Positions 52,301 through 60,368 of a DNA stretch of 64,000 nucleotides are shown here, in pieces. Position numbers and translations under genes: made by a program. Source of the stretch: Apostichopus japonicus (lineage: Eukaryota > Echinodermata > Holothuroidea > Aspidochirotida > Stichopodidae). Each line of letters starts with the position of its first letter. The first letter of the stretch is position 1. The DNA lies in contig NC_092575.1 in NCBI RefSeq assembly GCF_037975245.1, forward strand, positions 20,907,841 through 20,971,840, written 5' to 3'. The notes beneath the pieces were generated by a model, which had not been told where the DNA came from, did not search any database, and saw only the letters and a list, made by a program, of their open reading frames with translations.

Positions 52301-55300
52301 TGAACAATTTTTAATATTAATATTTCTTTACAATAGGTTGGATGAAAATATGTTAACTGCAAAGACTTAACTCTCTATTCATCCGTAGGATGAAACCCTA
52401 TTTGATATTTGATATGTGATAACTTTTACTACGCAGACCTTTTTCTTTCTCTTTGCACATATCTTTCATAACTCTTTCTATTCCCTACTCGTCCTTGATA
52501 AGTTGCAGTTGAGGTGCTGGCTCCACGGGAGGGGGGAGGGAGAGGGGGGGAGAGGAGAAATAGGTCTCCTTTGGGCAGTTCATATTAAGAGAGAGGAAAA
52601 TACTGTTAATTAACTTGTTAGCTAATATCTACAACAGGGTTGTCCAACCTACCGCCTGCGGGCCACAGTCCGGCCCGCCGCAGGGTTGCATCCGGCCCGC
52701 CAGAGATGCACTAAGGTGCGAAATTTCAGTGAGCAGATTTATTGATAACAATTTGAAGCTATATAATCAATCATTTGAACCTTCTGGGTCCAAAAAACTG
52801 CATACAGGTCAGTTTGCGTGACACTCTCTCAGCGGAGGGGGGGGGGGGGCCGGCTGGACTTCATTCATCTGTTTTATCAGGAAGGAAAATAAATCAGTGC
52901 GCTCCGCGCGCACATTTTGTTGCCTTGGGCTTCGGGCAAAAAAATAAAAAAATCGAGCGTAGGGTTCATGCGGCCCCCTCCTTCATTATAATCATTCCAT
53001 GTGGCCCTCCTATGCAAAAGGTTGGACAACCATGATCTACAACAACAAAACTATCATGATAGTGTAGGTACTTGTGTGTAAAGTCAGAGGGCCTGATATT
53101 TCAACCCACGCAGGATCTTCTTACCAAAAAAAACAAGACACTCACAAGACAAGACTATTTACAGGTTTACAAACAGACAGACAGACTGAAGAGAACATAA
53201 CTTTACTCCTAATAGCATATGGACATTAATCTTTTCTCTTCTTCAAATTTTCTATCCGAGTTAATCTTACCCACATGCACTGGATTTTGCTTTACCCTTT
53301 AAGGAAGAATTGATTTGAAAAAATATAATTACTACAACAGACTATAAAGAGTTTTGCTATCACTTGTGTCATAGACACGGTACAAGCTAATCAACGACTT
53401 CTTTAAACAAACACAATTTTGCACGACGACTCATAAAAATTAACGTAAAACCGAAACTAACCAGTAAGCATTTGAGAAATCACAGATGAATAATATGTCT
53501 CTCTTTGTTACTTTATTCATAGTGAAATGTAACCTTTCAGTAGTACCTTGATATTAATGGGCAGGAATTTCTGCCACATATTCATTTTCAAATGAAAGCA
53601 ATTGATGATAAATGCATTTTAGAGCAAGACTTTAGCTTCAAGCAATTGGAGTTTAACGACCTTCATCCATTTTGCACAGGATATTTTGAGGGGAAAAAGT
53701 AACACTTTAAATTAATGTTGTGTAACAACCCTAAGAAGACTATCATCCCCCAAAATCCCCCATTCAAAACCTGCCCCCCCCCACCAAAAAAAAGATGTTA
53801 CGGACTGTGATGTAACAATTAACATTATATGAAAAGAAAAAAGTCATTGGTGACTCATTTGGCTTTTAGCTGGTCATATTTTGATAGGTGAGCCTAATTT
53901 AAAAGTAAACTAATGCACAGTGATGTCACAATGAGTGTTTTTCACGTGAACAATATGGCATCAAAAGCTAAACAGAGATTACATTGTATTTGTAGGGTCG
54001 CCGGCTTTGGCTTAGATTTTGATAAGCAGCTTTGGCTTTTTCAGACAATGGTGTTGTCTTTCCTTGTGTGGCCCAGTTTGGTTATCATCCTGTTCTAAAG
54101 GACAATTAGACTACTTGAATGAATCCGTCAAGTTGTATTCTACCATCACGGATGATTTTATTGATCGTATAATATGTCAGTGTGCTTCTTCTATAGTCGA
54201 GGTTTTCGATCACCCTCTCTTTGATTTTTACATGAAACGACGTAGATATTACACGATCCCACGTATGCGGACAGAACGGTTTAGGTGATCATTTTTACCT
54301 AGAAGTATTGAGACTTTGAATTGTATGATGTATAGATAACTTTTTTTAACCTATTTTTGAGATGCTGTTGTCCATTTTATTATATTGTCATTTTATGATG
54401 AATATCGATGAATTTTACTTTACTTTACTTTCTCTATTCCCCACTTTCTTTTGTGCAAATATGAAATTTGAAAGACAGCTCATGCATGTTACTAGTACTA
54501 CCATCATTGTTGAATTAAATCATACAGTGATTCTTGAAGCTGGGAAACAAGGAAACAAAAGTGAGCAAAAGTGAAAACTGCTTACTTTTTCTTTTTTACT
54601 CCCCCCACCCACCCCTCCCCCCACCCCCAGTCTCTTTTCAAAAGTATTTTGGAGTGAAGCACTACAATATGGTACTTAAGAAGTTACAAACAATGGGCAA
54701 TTCTAATTTTCAATAATACTAAAAGCCACCGAATGAAAAGCTTTTTCAAAGTAAAATTGCAACTAAAAGTCCTGGATGATGCACTTTTTCAAGATTAAAC
54801 ATTGTATCATAAATAGTGCGGACACAATTTACTAATTTTCAGTTTGGTTTATAATTTACCCTTTAAATTTGATCTTAACCCAGATTGTGATGAAAGTAAA
54901 AGTTACATTGGTTTTATTTGATGTATTTCTGCAAAAAACATAACAAAACATTTGAAATATCCAACGACTGCACATCTAGTGTTTCTAACTCTGTTATCTT
55001 TAAAGGCCCTTTAAACTACTGATGCGCCTAATAACATAATCGTAACAATGGCTCGGTTTCAGTGTCAACAGTTACCTTGAAAATATCAGGTCCTAATGAC
55101 TCTCTTAACAAAGAGGAAATGATTTAAAGTCAATCATTAATATGTATTAGAGTACTTGTGTGGGCTTTACAAGCCAAATCAAAAGCTCTGTAAAATTTTC
55201 CAGCAAAGACAGAGAGACCTTTAAAGGTCCTGCAAATCTCGGAAACTGAAACTTTTTTGCAAACGGAAAAAAAAGTCCCTTCATCTCAGGTCAATATTTA

Positions 55301-57536
55301 TAGGTTTAGGTGGAGTCATTTGCCAGTGATTTTCTTGAAATCACTGTATGAGGAAAAAACCAGTTGTCAAAGTTCTTTCGGTCATTTAAAATTGAGTGAC
55401 TCCTTTCTGGACTCCCCTATATCATTTGCACTGGTGTGCCCAAGGGAGGGGGGATAGGTATGGGGAAGCCATGTATCTCCCCCCCCCCTCACTCCACTTC
55501 ATGGAAGGAAAAACTTTGTGGATTTTTCTACATTAGATCATTACTATTACATTCAGACCTATTTTATAGTCCAAATATACCTCACAATTTGACTTCCTAA
55601 ACTTTTTTAAAAAACATTTCCTGGTGGAGGACCCCCAGATCCATCCTACATGGAAGTCGGCATCAATGAGCCCAAGGCCACAGGATATCCTTTTATAACA
55701 TCCTGGATCTGCCCTCCACAAAGGTTCCTGCTCCTACTGAAATCAGTTAGGGGTGACTTAGAATTTGACCACCAACCCTCTCCCCTCCTCCCTTCCCCCT
55801 TTGATCCGACACTACTAATAACTAAAGGTTCCTGTCAGTGTTAGAACATTTTATTTTGGCATTTCTTCTTTGTACAACCATCCATCCCTTTGGGACAATC
55901 AAGACCATACACTATACAGTACAGTACGGTAGCTACCGTAATTTGCAGCAATTTTGCGACAATCCACGGTAATAGTTTGTGACAGTTATCTTTTCGCTTA
56001 CCTGTTTCTCGTGTAGGATCGAGACCTGACCGATCTTCTCTTGAATGCTTGCCAGATTATCCTCGCAGTGTTCCATAAGACACTGCCGGTCGGCTTCCTG
56101 GTGATGAACCAGATTCTACCGAATATGAAGACCAGCAGGCAAACACTGACAGATGCGGCTGGTATGACAAAACCGTAGAAGAAATTGATGTTCTGCTGTA
56201 TGTACGCCACCAGAAAATATGAGATGAGAGAACCCACGTTGATGGCCCAGTAGAACCAGTTAAAGAACGTATGCATGACGTCGGGACCTCCATCTTTCAC
56301 CTACGAGGGAGGAGAAAAAGAAAAGTAAACGTCAAAGACGATCTTGAAATTTTTGTATGATGTGTGTTACTAGTAGATGTATCTGATAAGAAGACGATAT
56401 ACATATCAAAGCTATTGGAATAATGGTTCCATTAGGGGCACACCCATACCCAGCTCCCCCACCCCCACAGAGTAAAATCAAGGGGGCTCAACCACCCCAC
56501 TGGCAGACCGGACATCATAAAAGACAATCCTAGTGTTATTTGTACATACTGAAAATACAAATCAGTTTTGTGCAGTATAACCTAAACAGCCAAACATTCT
56601 TCAACATGGTTTTCAAGAGTTTTATTAAAAGTATAGCCCCATTTTGCATAAGGCACCTGTAATTTTACCAAAATATCTCATACCCCTCTCCCCTGAGATC
56701 CCGTCCCTGGACAAAATCACATCTTAGCCACCCCGCCCCCCTACCACACCATTACAAAAGTGGTGGTTGTACCCATGGGTTTCGTCCCATCAGTCTGAAA
56801 ACTACTCTCTGTATGAAAGGTCAAAACGATTGTTAAAAACCTTTCTGGAATTTATGAAATTATTTGATACTTTACTCTTTACACTTCAGACTGTGTAGGG
56901 GAAATTGAAAGTATTTAACGATAAAGTAAACATAGACTCCAATTAGCTACACTGTGTATAATATCATTGTACCTGTTCTGCACCAAACGGTGACAGATTC
57001 GACCGAATGGATCCGGCTCCCAAGGCTATCAGGAATAAAGCCACAAACACCATGGATGTACACTGCGTATTGGGCACGTCGCCTTCGTCTACCGGGGAGC
57101 TTTCGTTTGCCCCAGTGCTGGTACAAAATTTCACGTAATCATCGTTGTGCGTCGTCAGCCAGCCTAACAAGCACATCAAGATACTTCCGAAGATGAAGAG
57201 CACCAGACTGAGAACCAGCGTGGAGTATCTCCCAAAGAGAGAGTCTGCCAGCACGCCAAAGACGAGGGAGGATAGAAAGGAGAGCGAAAAAAAGACAAAT
57301 ATGGTACTAGCAGCTCCAGTAAGCGCTTGCCAAGTGTAAGGGTCGGCGTTGAGAAACATGACCAAGTTGCACGTTATTCCGTAGAACGCTAGTCGTTCCA
57401 GTGCGACCACGACCAAGATACAAAAACATGACATTCTTCGCCGGCTCTTGGAAATCTCACGGTTAGAGGACGTTCCTCCACTGGTTGTCGAAAGGGAGTA
57501 AACCAAAAGGGGGCTGTGTTCATCCGTAGTAGTCAT
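41993..57536 (-). CDS. SLC15A4: SLC15A4-like peptide/histidine transporter (whole gene, six coding exons)
   Basis: Joined exons give 602 residues with consistent phases throughout (human SLC15A4 is 577). Family role: POT/PTR proton-coupled export of histidine, di- and tripeptides from endolysosomes. The N-terminus has an acidic dileucine (E6-HSP-L10-L11) fitting lysosomal sorting. TM1 reads VALERLAFYG at 44-53. The PTR signature FFNWFYWAINVGSL lies at 200-213, and VYYQMQTTF, spanning the exon 3/4 junction, matches the family's TM7 region. NKT and NDT sequons lie in the TM7-TM8 loop, and GISEVFASVAGLEFAYS is strongly conserved. Oddities: the first Glu of ExxER is Val44, and the TM4 Lys is Arg178. 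The start ATG is the first in the exon and precedes the dileucine. Assignment to SLC15A4, not SLC15A3/5, rests on remembered similarity. Confidence 0.92.
42530..42556 (+). repeat. Short dispersed repeat in intron 5
   Basis: Contains GGTGTGATGTCATAGTTGC, the reverse complement of the segment at 28,683-28,708. The surrounding about 100 bases show weaker resemblance, so a longer decayed repeat is likely. Confidence 0.5.
43559..43898 (-). CDS. SLC15A4: SLC15A4-like exon 5 (residues 377-490)
   Basis: A TTCTTACAG acceptor precedes AIPVAWLSLFNILAVLILLP, then TM9 and a lumenal loop with NST and NIS sequons, ending GISEVFASVAG with a phase 1 donor (GTTAGC). Upstream in the intron are four more partial copies of this exon start with its acceptor. 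Confidence 0.92.
43937..44457 (-). repeat. Tandem partial duplications of exon 5 start and its acceptor
   Basis: Four further copies of the intron-exon boundary lie upstream of exon 5: about 43,937-44,026; 44,026-44,043 joined to 44,216-44,272 (split by a LINE insertion); 44,273-44,361; and 44,362-44,457. Each has a CTT(A/T)CAGGCAATTCC-type acceptor followed by the exon's opening bases. Some differ by single changes in the exonic part. None carries the exon's donor. Confidence 0.93.
44044..44215 (+). mobile_element. 5'-truncated L2/CR1-type LINE insertion
   Basis: About 172 bases. It opens with an ORF2 C-terminus (LPDHIRTCSKPATFKSLLKT, then HLFTCSFVY and stop), followed by a short 3' UTR with AAGCGCCTTGAGCAGTGAC, GGCGCTATATAAGTCTC and a tail of ATT repeats. 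It interrupts one duplicated exon-5 copy and is flanked by TAAGA on both sides (44,039-44,043 and 44,216-44,220), a likely target-site duplication. Confidence 0.88.
44613..44666 (-). repeat. SINE family A, head fragment
   Basis: On the minus strand it starts GGAGTGTTAGCTCAGTGG and ends after AAGGTCCCTGG-like sequence. Only the tRNA-like head is present, with no body or tail. It lies in intron 4. Confidence 0.8.
45462..45655 (+). repeat. SINE family A, body and tail
   Basis: It starts at CAGTTCGAATCACTCC, so most of the tRNA head is missing. It keeps the body with CTGAC-TTTG-GTCAG (loop changed from TTCG), intact GGCTT/AAGCC and TTCCTGC/GCAGGA stems, and an ATACATAC tail. It lies in intron 4, antisense to the transporter. 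Confidence 0.85.
46270..46604 (+). other. Pyrimidine-rich stretch before a repeat terminus
   Basis: About 335 bases are dominated by C and T, giving a Pro/Leu/Ser-rich open frame that I reject as coding. A similar but shorter pyrimidine-rich lead-in precedes the related terminus at 6.1 kb. Confidence 0.5.
46605..46650 (+). repeat. Retroelement terminus with hammerhead-like core
   Basis: CTGAAGA (46,605-46,611) is followed after one base by a perfect 5-bp stem GATCC/GGATC with loop TGCTA, then GAAAC and GTCACGCC. This order resembles CUGANGA-stem II-GAAA of hammerhead ribozymes, which Penelope-like elements are known to carry. The partner strands for stems I and III were not found. Confidence 0.4.
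47391..47592. repeat. 31-bp minisatellite with internal palindrome, 6-7 copies
   Basis: Units start at 47,391 and recur every 31 bases (47,422, 47,453 and so on to about 47,577). Each contains CCCACTATTAGTGGG, a 7-bp-arm palindrome, and GTCGAC. The last copy is decayed. It lies in intron 4, starting about 20 bases past the exon 4 donor. Confidence 0.95.
47614..47715 (-). CDS. SLC15A4: SLC15A4-like exon 4 (residues 343-376)
   Basis: A short 102-base exon, phase 0 at both ends: TTTCAACAG acceptor, then MQTTFLVQGLHLRI, then a loop with NKT and NDT sequons, ending SWFG before GTAAGT. Human SLC15A4 has MQTTYVLQSLHLRI at this place. A hairpin minisatellite begins about 20 bases past the donor. Confidence 0.92.
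47959..48025. repeat. Interrupted (TA)n microsatellite
   Basis: TA repeats with TGTATGTATGTA and other interruptions, forming the left border of the Penelope-like fragment. Confidence 0.9.
48026..49235 (+). pseudogene. Degraded Penelope-like retroelement (RT to GIY-YIG)
   Basis: The fragment starts just before RT motif C, where VSLYRDDSLAV contains the catalytic YRDD. Further on are NYLDVNLNLNTGKYKPYRKP and then WFNPPFSKAV-like sequence in other frames. Next comes a Cys-rich linker with CNCRDKQACPLGGKC, then VIYRA and TYVGLSGGPFKLRYNNH, the two halves of a GIY-YIG endonuclease. It ends with CNLCIEEKVEIL, SKCRHRKK and a TGA at 49,128-49,130. RT plus GIY-YIG is diagnostic of Penelope-like elements. 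At least three frameshifts and the missing 5' RT make it inactive. It lies in intron 3, antisense to the transporter. Confidence 0.9.
49171..49195 (+). other. Hammerhead-like half motif in PLE tail
   Basis: CTGACGA, a short imperfect stem (TGC with GCA around GAAGAA), then GAAA, about 40 bases past the element's stop codon. Penelope-like elements are known to carry hammerhead ribozymes near their termini. Stems I and III cannot be completed from the visible flank, and stem II has a T-T closing mismatch, so activity is doubtful. Confidence 0.3.
49236..49323. repeat. (TA)n with ATAAAT interruptions
   Basis: TA microsatellite forming the right border of the Penelope-like fragment. PLE copies often abut short tandem repeats, so both borders may reflect insertion preference or tail expansion. 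Confidence 0.9.
49324..52050. other. Remainder of intron 3, nothing further seen
   Basis: AT-rich intronic sequence between exons 3 and 4 with no repeat I recognise. A G-rich run lies at 49,472-49,502. Confidence 0.6.
52051..52213 (-). CDS. SLC15A4: SLC15A4-like exon 3 (residues 288-342)
   Basis: A TTTTTAG acceptor completes codon 288 (Ser). The exon carries the end of the cytosolic loop and the KVED-like segment VEDVKALGKVILVF leading into TM7. It ends PYWMVYYQ before GTATAA. The frame across the junction reads N-S-G-V-M-M. Confidence 0.92.
52635..53034 (+). mobile_element. hAT-superfamily MITE, 400 bp
   Basis: Left end CAGGGTTGTCCAACCT and right end AGGTTGGACAACCATG are inverted repeats with one mismatch. 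ATCTACAA flanks both sides (52,627-52,634 and 53,035-53,042), a perfect 8-bp target-site duplication. The subterminal CGGGCCACAGTCCGGCCCGC is typical of one widespread hAT MITE type. There is no transposase frame. It lies in intron 2. Confidence 0.93.
53940..54340 (+). pseudogene. Non-LTR retrotransposon ORF2 C-terminal remnant
   Basis: One frame gives KAKQRLHCICRVAGFGLDFD and a QTMVLSFLV-like helix. After a frameshift the neighbouring frame gives SKGQLDYLNESVKLYSTITD, later HPLFDFYMKRRRYYTI and RMRTERFR, then a stop followed by SFLPRSIETLN. This order matches the region after the polymerase core in Rex1/CR1-like elements, which end R-RT-RFR-SF-P-ai--lN. A (TTTAC)n-like tail near 54,416-54,430 may be its 3' end. 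It is inactive and lies in intron 2. Confidence 0.75.
54431..56001. other. Rest of intron 2, nothing further seen
   Basis: AT-rich intron sequence with poly-C runs near 54,601-54,627 and 55,481-55,488. No repeat or exon could be supported. Confidence 0.6.
56002..56300 (-). CDS. SLC15A4: SLC15A4-like exon 2 (residues 189-288)
   Basis: A CTCGTAG acceptor is followed by VKDGGPDVMHTFFNWFYW, the PTR family signature, then TM5 and TM6 and the start of the large cytosolic loop (RSRSYTRN). The donor is CAG|GTAAGC after two bases of codon 288. Confidence 0.93.
56973..57536 (-). CDS. SLC15A4: SLC15A4-like exon 1 (residues 1-188)
   Basis: It starts at MTTTDEHSPLL and ends at GAEQ before a GTACAA donor (phase 0). 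It covers the cytosolic N-terminus, TM1 with VALER, TM2 to TM4, and a lumenal loop with NES sequon. The 3' part IRSNLSPFGAEQ corresponds to VKANITPFGADQ in human SLC15A4. Confidence 0.93.
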
Positions 57537-58983
57537 TTTGATAATTTATGCTTCCCTTTTATTGTGGCTGAATATTCTTAGTTTTCACTTGTCTGTGGAC
57601 AATCACATTGTCTATTGACAATTCTGTTGATGTTTTTCCAAGAGTTTCTGTGAATGAGACACAATGAAAGCAATTTTGTTATACATGTACAAGTAGTAAC
57701 ATTTTTAAAAACTCTTCCAACTTAAAGAGCTCTGCTGTTTTGCATAAGGTTATGGAATTTCTGGCATTTTACCTGACCCTTATTAAGTACTCAAAGTATA
57801 AATTGCAAAAATTGAACAAAATATGATATCAATTTTCACCATATGAATGTTATATTCAGTGAACATAAATGGTTCAACTAAATTTTGCATAGATTCCTCA
57901 AAGTGTCCTATTATAACATCATAACTATTACAGTAAGTCACACACATAAATCAATAAATACCAAGAAAATGACATCTTCATTTGATATACTAAATCAAAC
58001 TTTCTGAGTGAAGCTATTTGACCTGCCATGTTACAAAATGGTATTAACTTTTATCAAACACCAAGGCAAACAGTTTGCCTCAAAATTCTTGTATCACATT
58101 AAACTAGGATTAATAATAGGATGGAACTATGTAGAAGTACAGCACTGTACTTTTACTACATACGTTTATCATTGGCTTACTACAACATGGCTTATGTGGA
58201 ACTGATCCTTTCTTGCTTGAAGCAAATCGATTCTTGGTTCTTTGGACAAAAGACCTCTTTTAATATTCAATTAGTCTGAAGGATTTATAATTTAGTTGTC
58301 TGACAACATTCAGCTAGTGTTGAAAGCGCAAAGAAATTTTGGCTGGAACAGAATTACATAAGTCATTTGCTCTCCCGATGGAGCTATCAAGCCCTTAGTT
58401 CGTCGCAATCACTTTTCCTCACCCCACATCCGACCATCTGCGCATCAACATAAGAATATTTTAATCTGCCATTATGGACTGGGCATTCGTGCATAGGTAT
58501 TGCTAGGTATGCTATGGTAGGTCTCCTAAGTGGCACTGTATTCTATATCCTAGTTAGGCCTACGGTACTCCTGCCTACGCAACCGCAGGCAACAGCAGTA
58601 ACAATACAACAATCGACTTCTGTACTGGGTTGCCTAACTGAATACTTGTGTTGAAATTTATTAAAACTTTATTATAACTTAAAATATGTTGGTTTGGCAC
58701 CAAAAATAGGGTTCACCTACACAAATTAAGTTACCAATTGACTTTAAAAGTACGTTCAATCTTGAAAAGGAAGAGCTTTATAAATACCATCTGAAAAGCT
58801 ATTTAGCGGCGTGACAGTGGCCTTCGTAGTAGTATGCTTGGTTTCTTTTCGTTAGTGTTCAATAATGTTTACATTTGGCAAGAAAATTCACTGTCATGTG
58901 AGGAGACGAAAATAAAATGGTGACCATATATTCTACTTGAAAAATTTCCGTTCATTGATCTGCCATAAAATCTCCATTGGAAC
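57537..58983. other. Upstream flank of the transporter gene
   Basis: AT-rich sequence between the transporter start and the small minus-strand gene. It would contain the transporter 5' UTR and promoter, or an intron in the 5' UTR. I see no clear TATA box or other core element. Confidence 0.4.
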
Positions 58984-59217
58984 TTAAAAATAACGACCGC
59001 CGTTTAATTCAAGCGGATTAACAAAGTGATGATCGCGGATTAACAACGGCCTTTCCCACGCCTCTTTCCGATGAGTAACGAGGTGGGCATGTAATTTTCT
59101 CAACCAGTCATGCTCCCGGGAGCGCCAATGAACGTCTCCAGCCGGCGGACGAGAGTGTACCTCGTTCAACATCTCACGAACGGGCTTTCTCAAATACTGA
59201 GGGTCGGATGAAGTCAT
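58984..59217 (-). CDS. Probable small gene or last exon, unknown product
   Basis: An intact 77-codon frame from MTSSDPQYLRKPVREMLNEV, through HSRPPAGDVHWRSREHDW and ending LELNGGRYF and stop. Base composition is clearly GC-richer than the flanks, with codon-like structure, many charged and Trp/His residues, and no low complexity. The frame stays open upstream for 14 more codons (from 59,259), past a possible weak acceptor (AAAAACAG), so it could instead be a terminal exon. It is a soluble-looking, basic protein. The LNEVHSRPP phrase faintly recalls DUF3422-type NEVHARP, but I do not assign it. A CG-rich stretch about 330 bases upstream could hold its first exon or promoter. Confidence 0.6.
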   Translation of the reverse strand: MTSSDPQYLRKPVREMLNEVHSRPPAGDVHWRSREHDWLRKLHAHLVTHRKEAWERPLLIRDHHFVNPLELNGGRYF

Positions 59218-59385
59218 GATGTTAACTGTTTTTTGCAAAGAAACTTCTTGCCAGTGCACTAGCTTATACAGTGTTAAAAAATATATATGTATATACTTTC
59301 AAATAAATTGACCAGGTTTAATTTAGGTCTGAAAGTAGGTAATATTATACTTGCTCAGCATTTCAAATTTTTAAATTTAGTGTAT

Positions 59386-59474
59386 AGACTTCGGTCAGCT
59401 TTCGGCTTTGATAAGCCAATGAGGCTTCTTCGCGAGTTCCTGCTTGCAGGAGCTGGATCTAAAATACATACATA
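59386..59474 (+). repeat. SINE family A, 3' fragment
   Basis: It starts within the first hairpin (GACTTCGGTCAGC), keeps the GGCTT/AAGCC stem and the TTCCTGC/GCAGGA stem, and ends in AAAATACATACAT. Confidence 0.85.
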
Positions 59475-59539
59475 GAGCTTTCTACAACGGTTGTTAAGCC
59501 TTGGAGAGTGATCGATGCGTTTTTTTTTATGCAGACAAA

Positions 59540-59600
59540 TTTCTGCAACCGGCCGCCCGCCGCGCTCTCCCGCCATAAGTACTTGTACTCTTCCATCTCG
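59540..59600. promoter_or_regulatory. Short CG-rich stretch, possible promoter region
   Basis: Positions 59,549-59,574 are GC-dense with several CpG steps (CCGGCCGCCCGCCGCG), unlike the AT-rich surroundings. It lies between a minus-strand gene and a plus-strand gene. A minus-strand frame here opens MEEYKYLWRESAAGG and could be a first exon. The evidence is positional only. Confidence 0.3.
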
Positions 59601-59965
59601 ACGAAATTCACGCATAGCTATATTTCTTTCAGTAACATGACTTAAAGGGTGTGAAGACTCGCGCAAAAGGAAACGTCTCATGCCGGTAATCTGAACTAGT
59701 TTCGAATGAGGTGTAACAGAAGTGTTAGACACCACCATCGATCACAGAAAATACACACACAGTTTGCTACCGTCGGTAATTAGACACTAGTGTACAGTCA
59801 GTACATACAGCTGCGGTCAATACCCACAGCACAGTACAGACGATAGAGCGATGGACATTTCAGGTCCAGCTTAAGATAACAAGGTATCACGTTTCATTAC
59901 TGTCTGCATTTGTAGCAACACGAACAAAACGTCACTTGCAAGCAACAGAAAGTTAACTTTTTCAG

Positions 59966-60079
59966 ATGGCCGCACCCGGTTTGGGGCAAGTCTTCAATGC
60001 CTTTAAGTTACAGACAGGCGGTTCCCCTGCATTCATGCCCACTGGCCAAGTTTTGATGGGTACGATGTGGGGCAGTTGA
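59966..60079 (+). CDS. Possible short ORF or first exon
   Basis: A 37-codon frame starts MAAPGLGQVFNAFKLQTGG at an ATG, directly after TTTTTCAG (an acceptor-like site). It continues with SPAFMPTGQVLMG, and then reaches a stop. Composition is protein-like. Internal GT steps at CAA|GTTTTG and ATGG|GTACGA could be donors, so this may be an exon of the plus-strand gene ending at 63,390. Only the first donor gives the phase needed by the exon at 62,010, and it is weak. I do not recognise the family. Confidence 0.35.
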   Translation: MAAPGLGQVFNAFKLQTGGSPAFMPTGQVLMGTMWGS

Positions 60080-60258
60080 ACAAGGGGAGTGAAACTTTAG
60101 GGAGGTTCACAATATTTGTGTTTTGTCACATGTAAAATATGCATATTGGTGACACAATACAGCAGGTGTACCGAACAGTTGCGTGCACAGGATTTCAAAG
60201 GTGGTGGCCAAATTCAAATTCTCCCCGACTGATTTAGGTACTGGCTGAACTATTATAT

Positions 60259-60368
60259 GTACGTATTTTAGATCCAGCTTCTGTATGTAGGAACTCGCGA
60301 AGAAGCCTCATTGGCTTATCTAAGCCGCAAGCTAAACGGAGTCAGTCTCTTAGATTCATATTAAACGT
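60259..60368 (-). repeat. SINE family A, 3' fragment (diverged)
   Basis: Minus-strand copy of the SINE body and tail. The first hairpin is damaged (GACTCCGTTTAGC), and the third stem has an internal change (CCTACATACAG). Confidence 0.75.

Noticed and set aside
52085-52303. 72-codon plus-strand frame over transporter exon 3
   Set aside because: It is antisense to a conserved exon and has no independent support.
59355-59738. 127-codon minus-strand frame
   Set aside because: Its C-terminal part is antisense SINE and the N-terminal part has no recognisable domain; kept only as a possible promoter or first-exon region.
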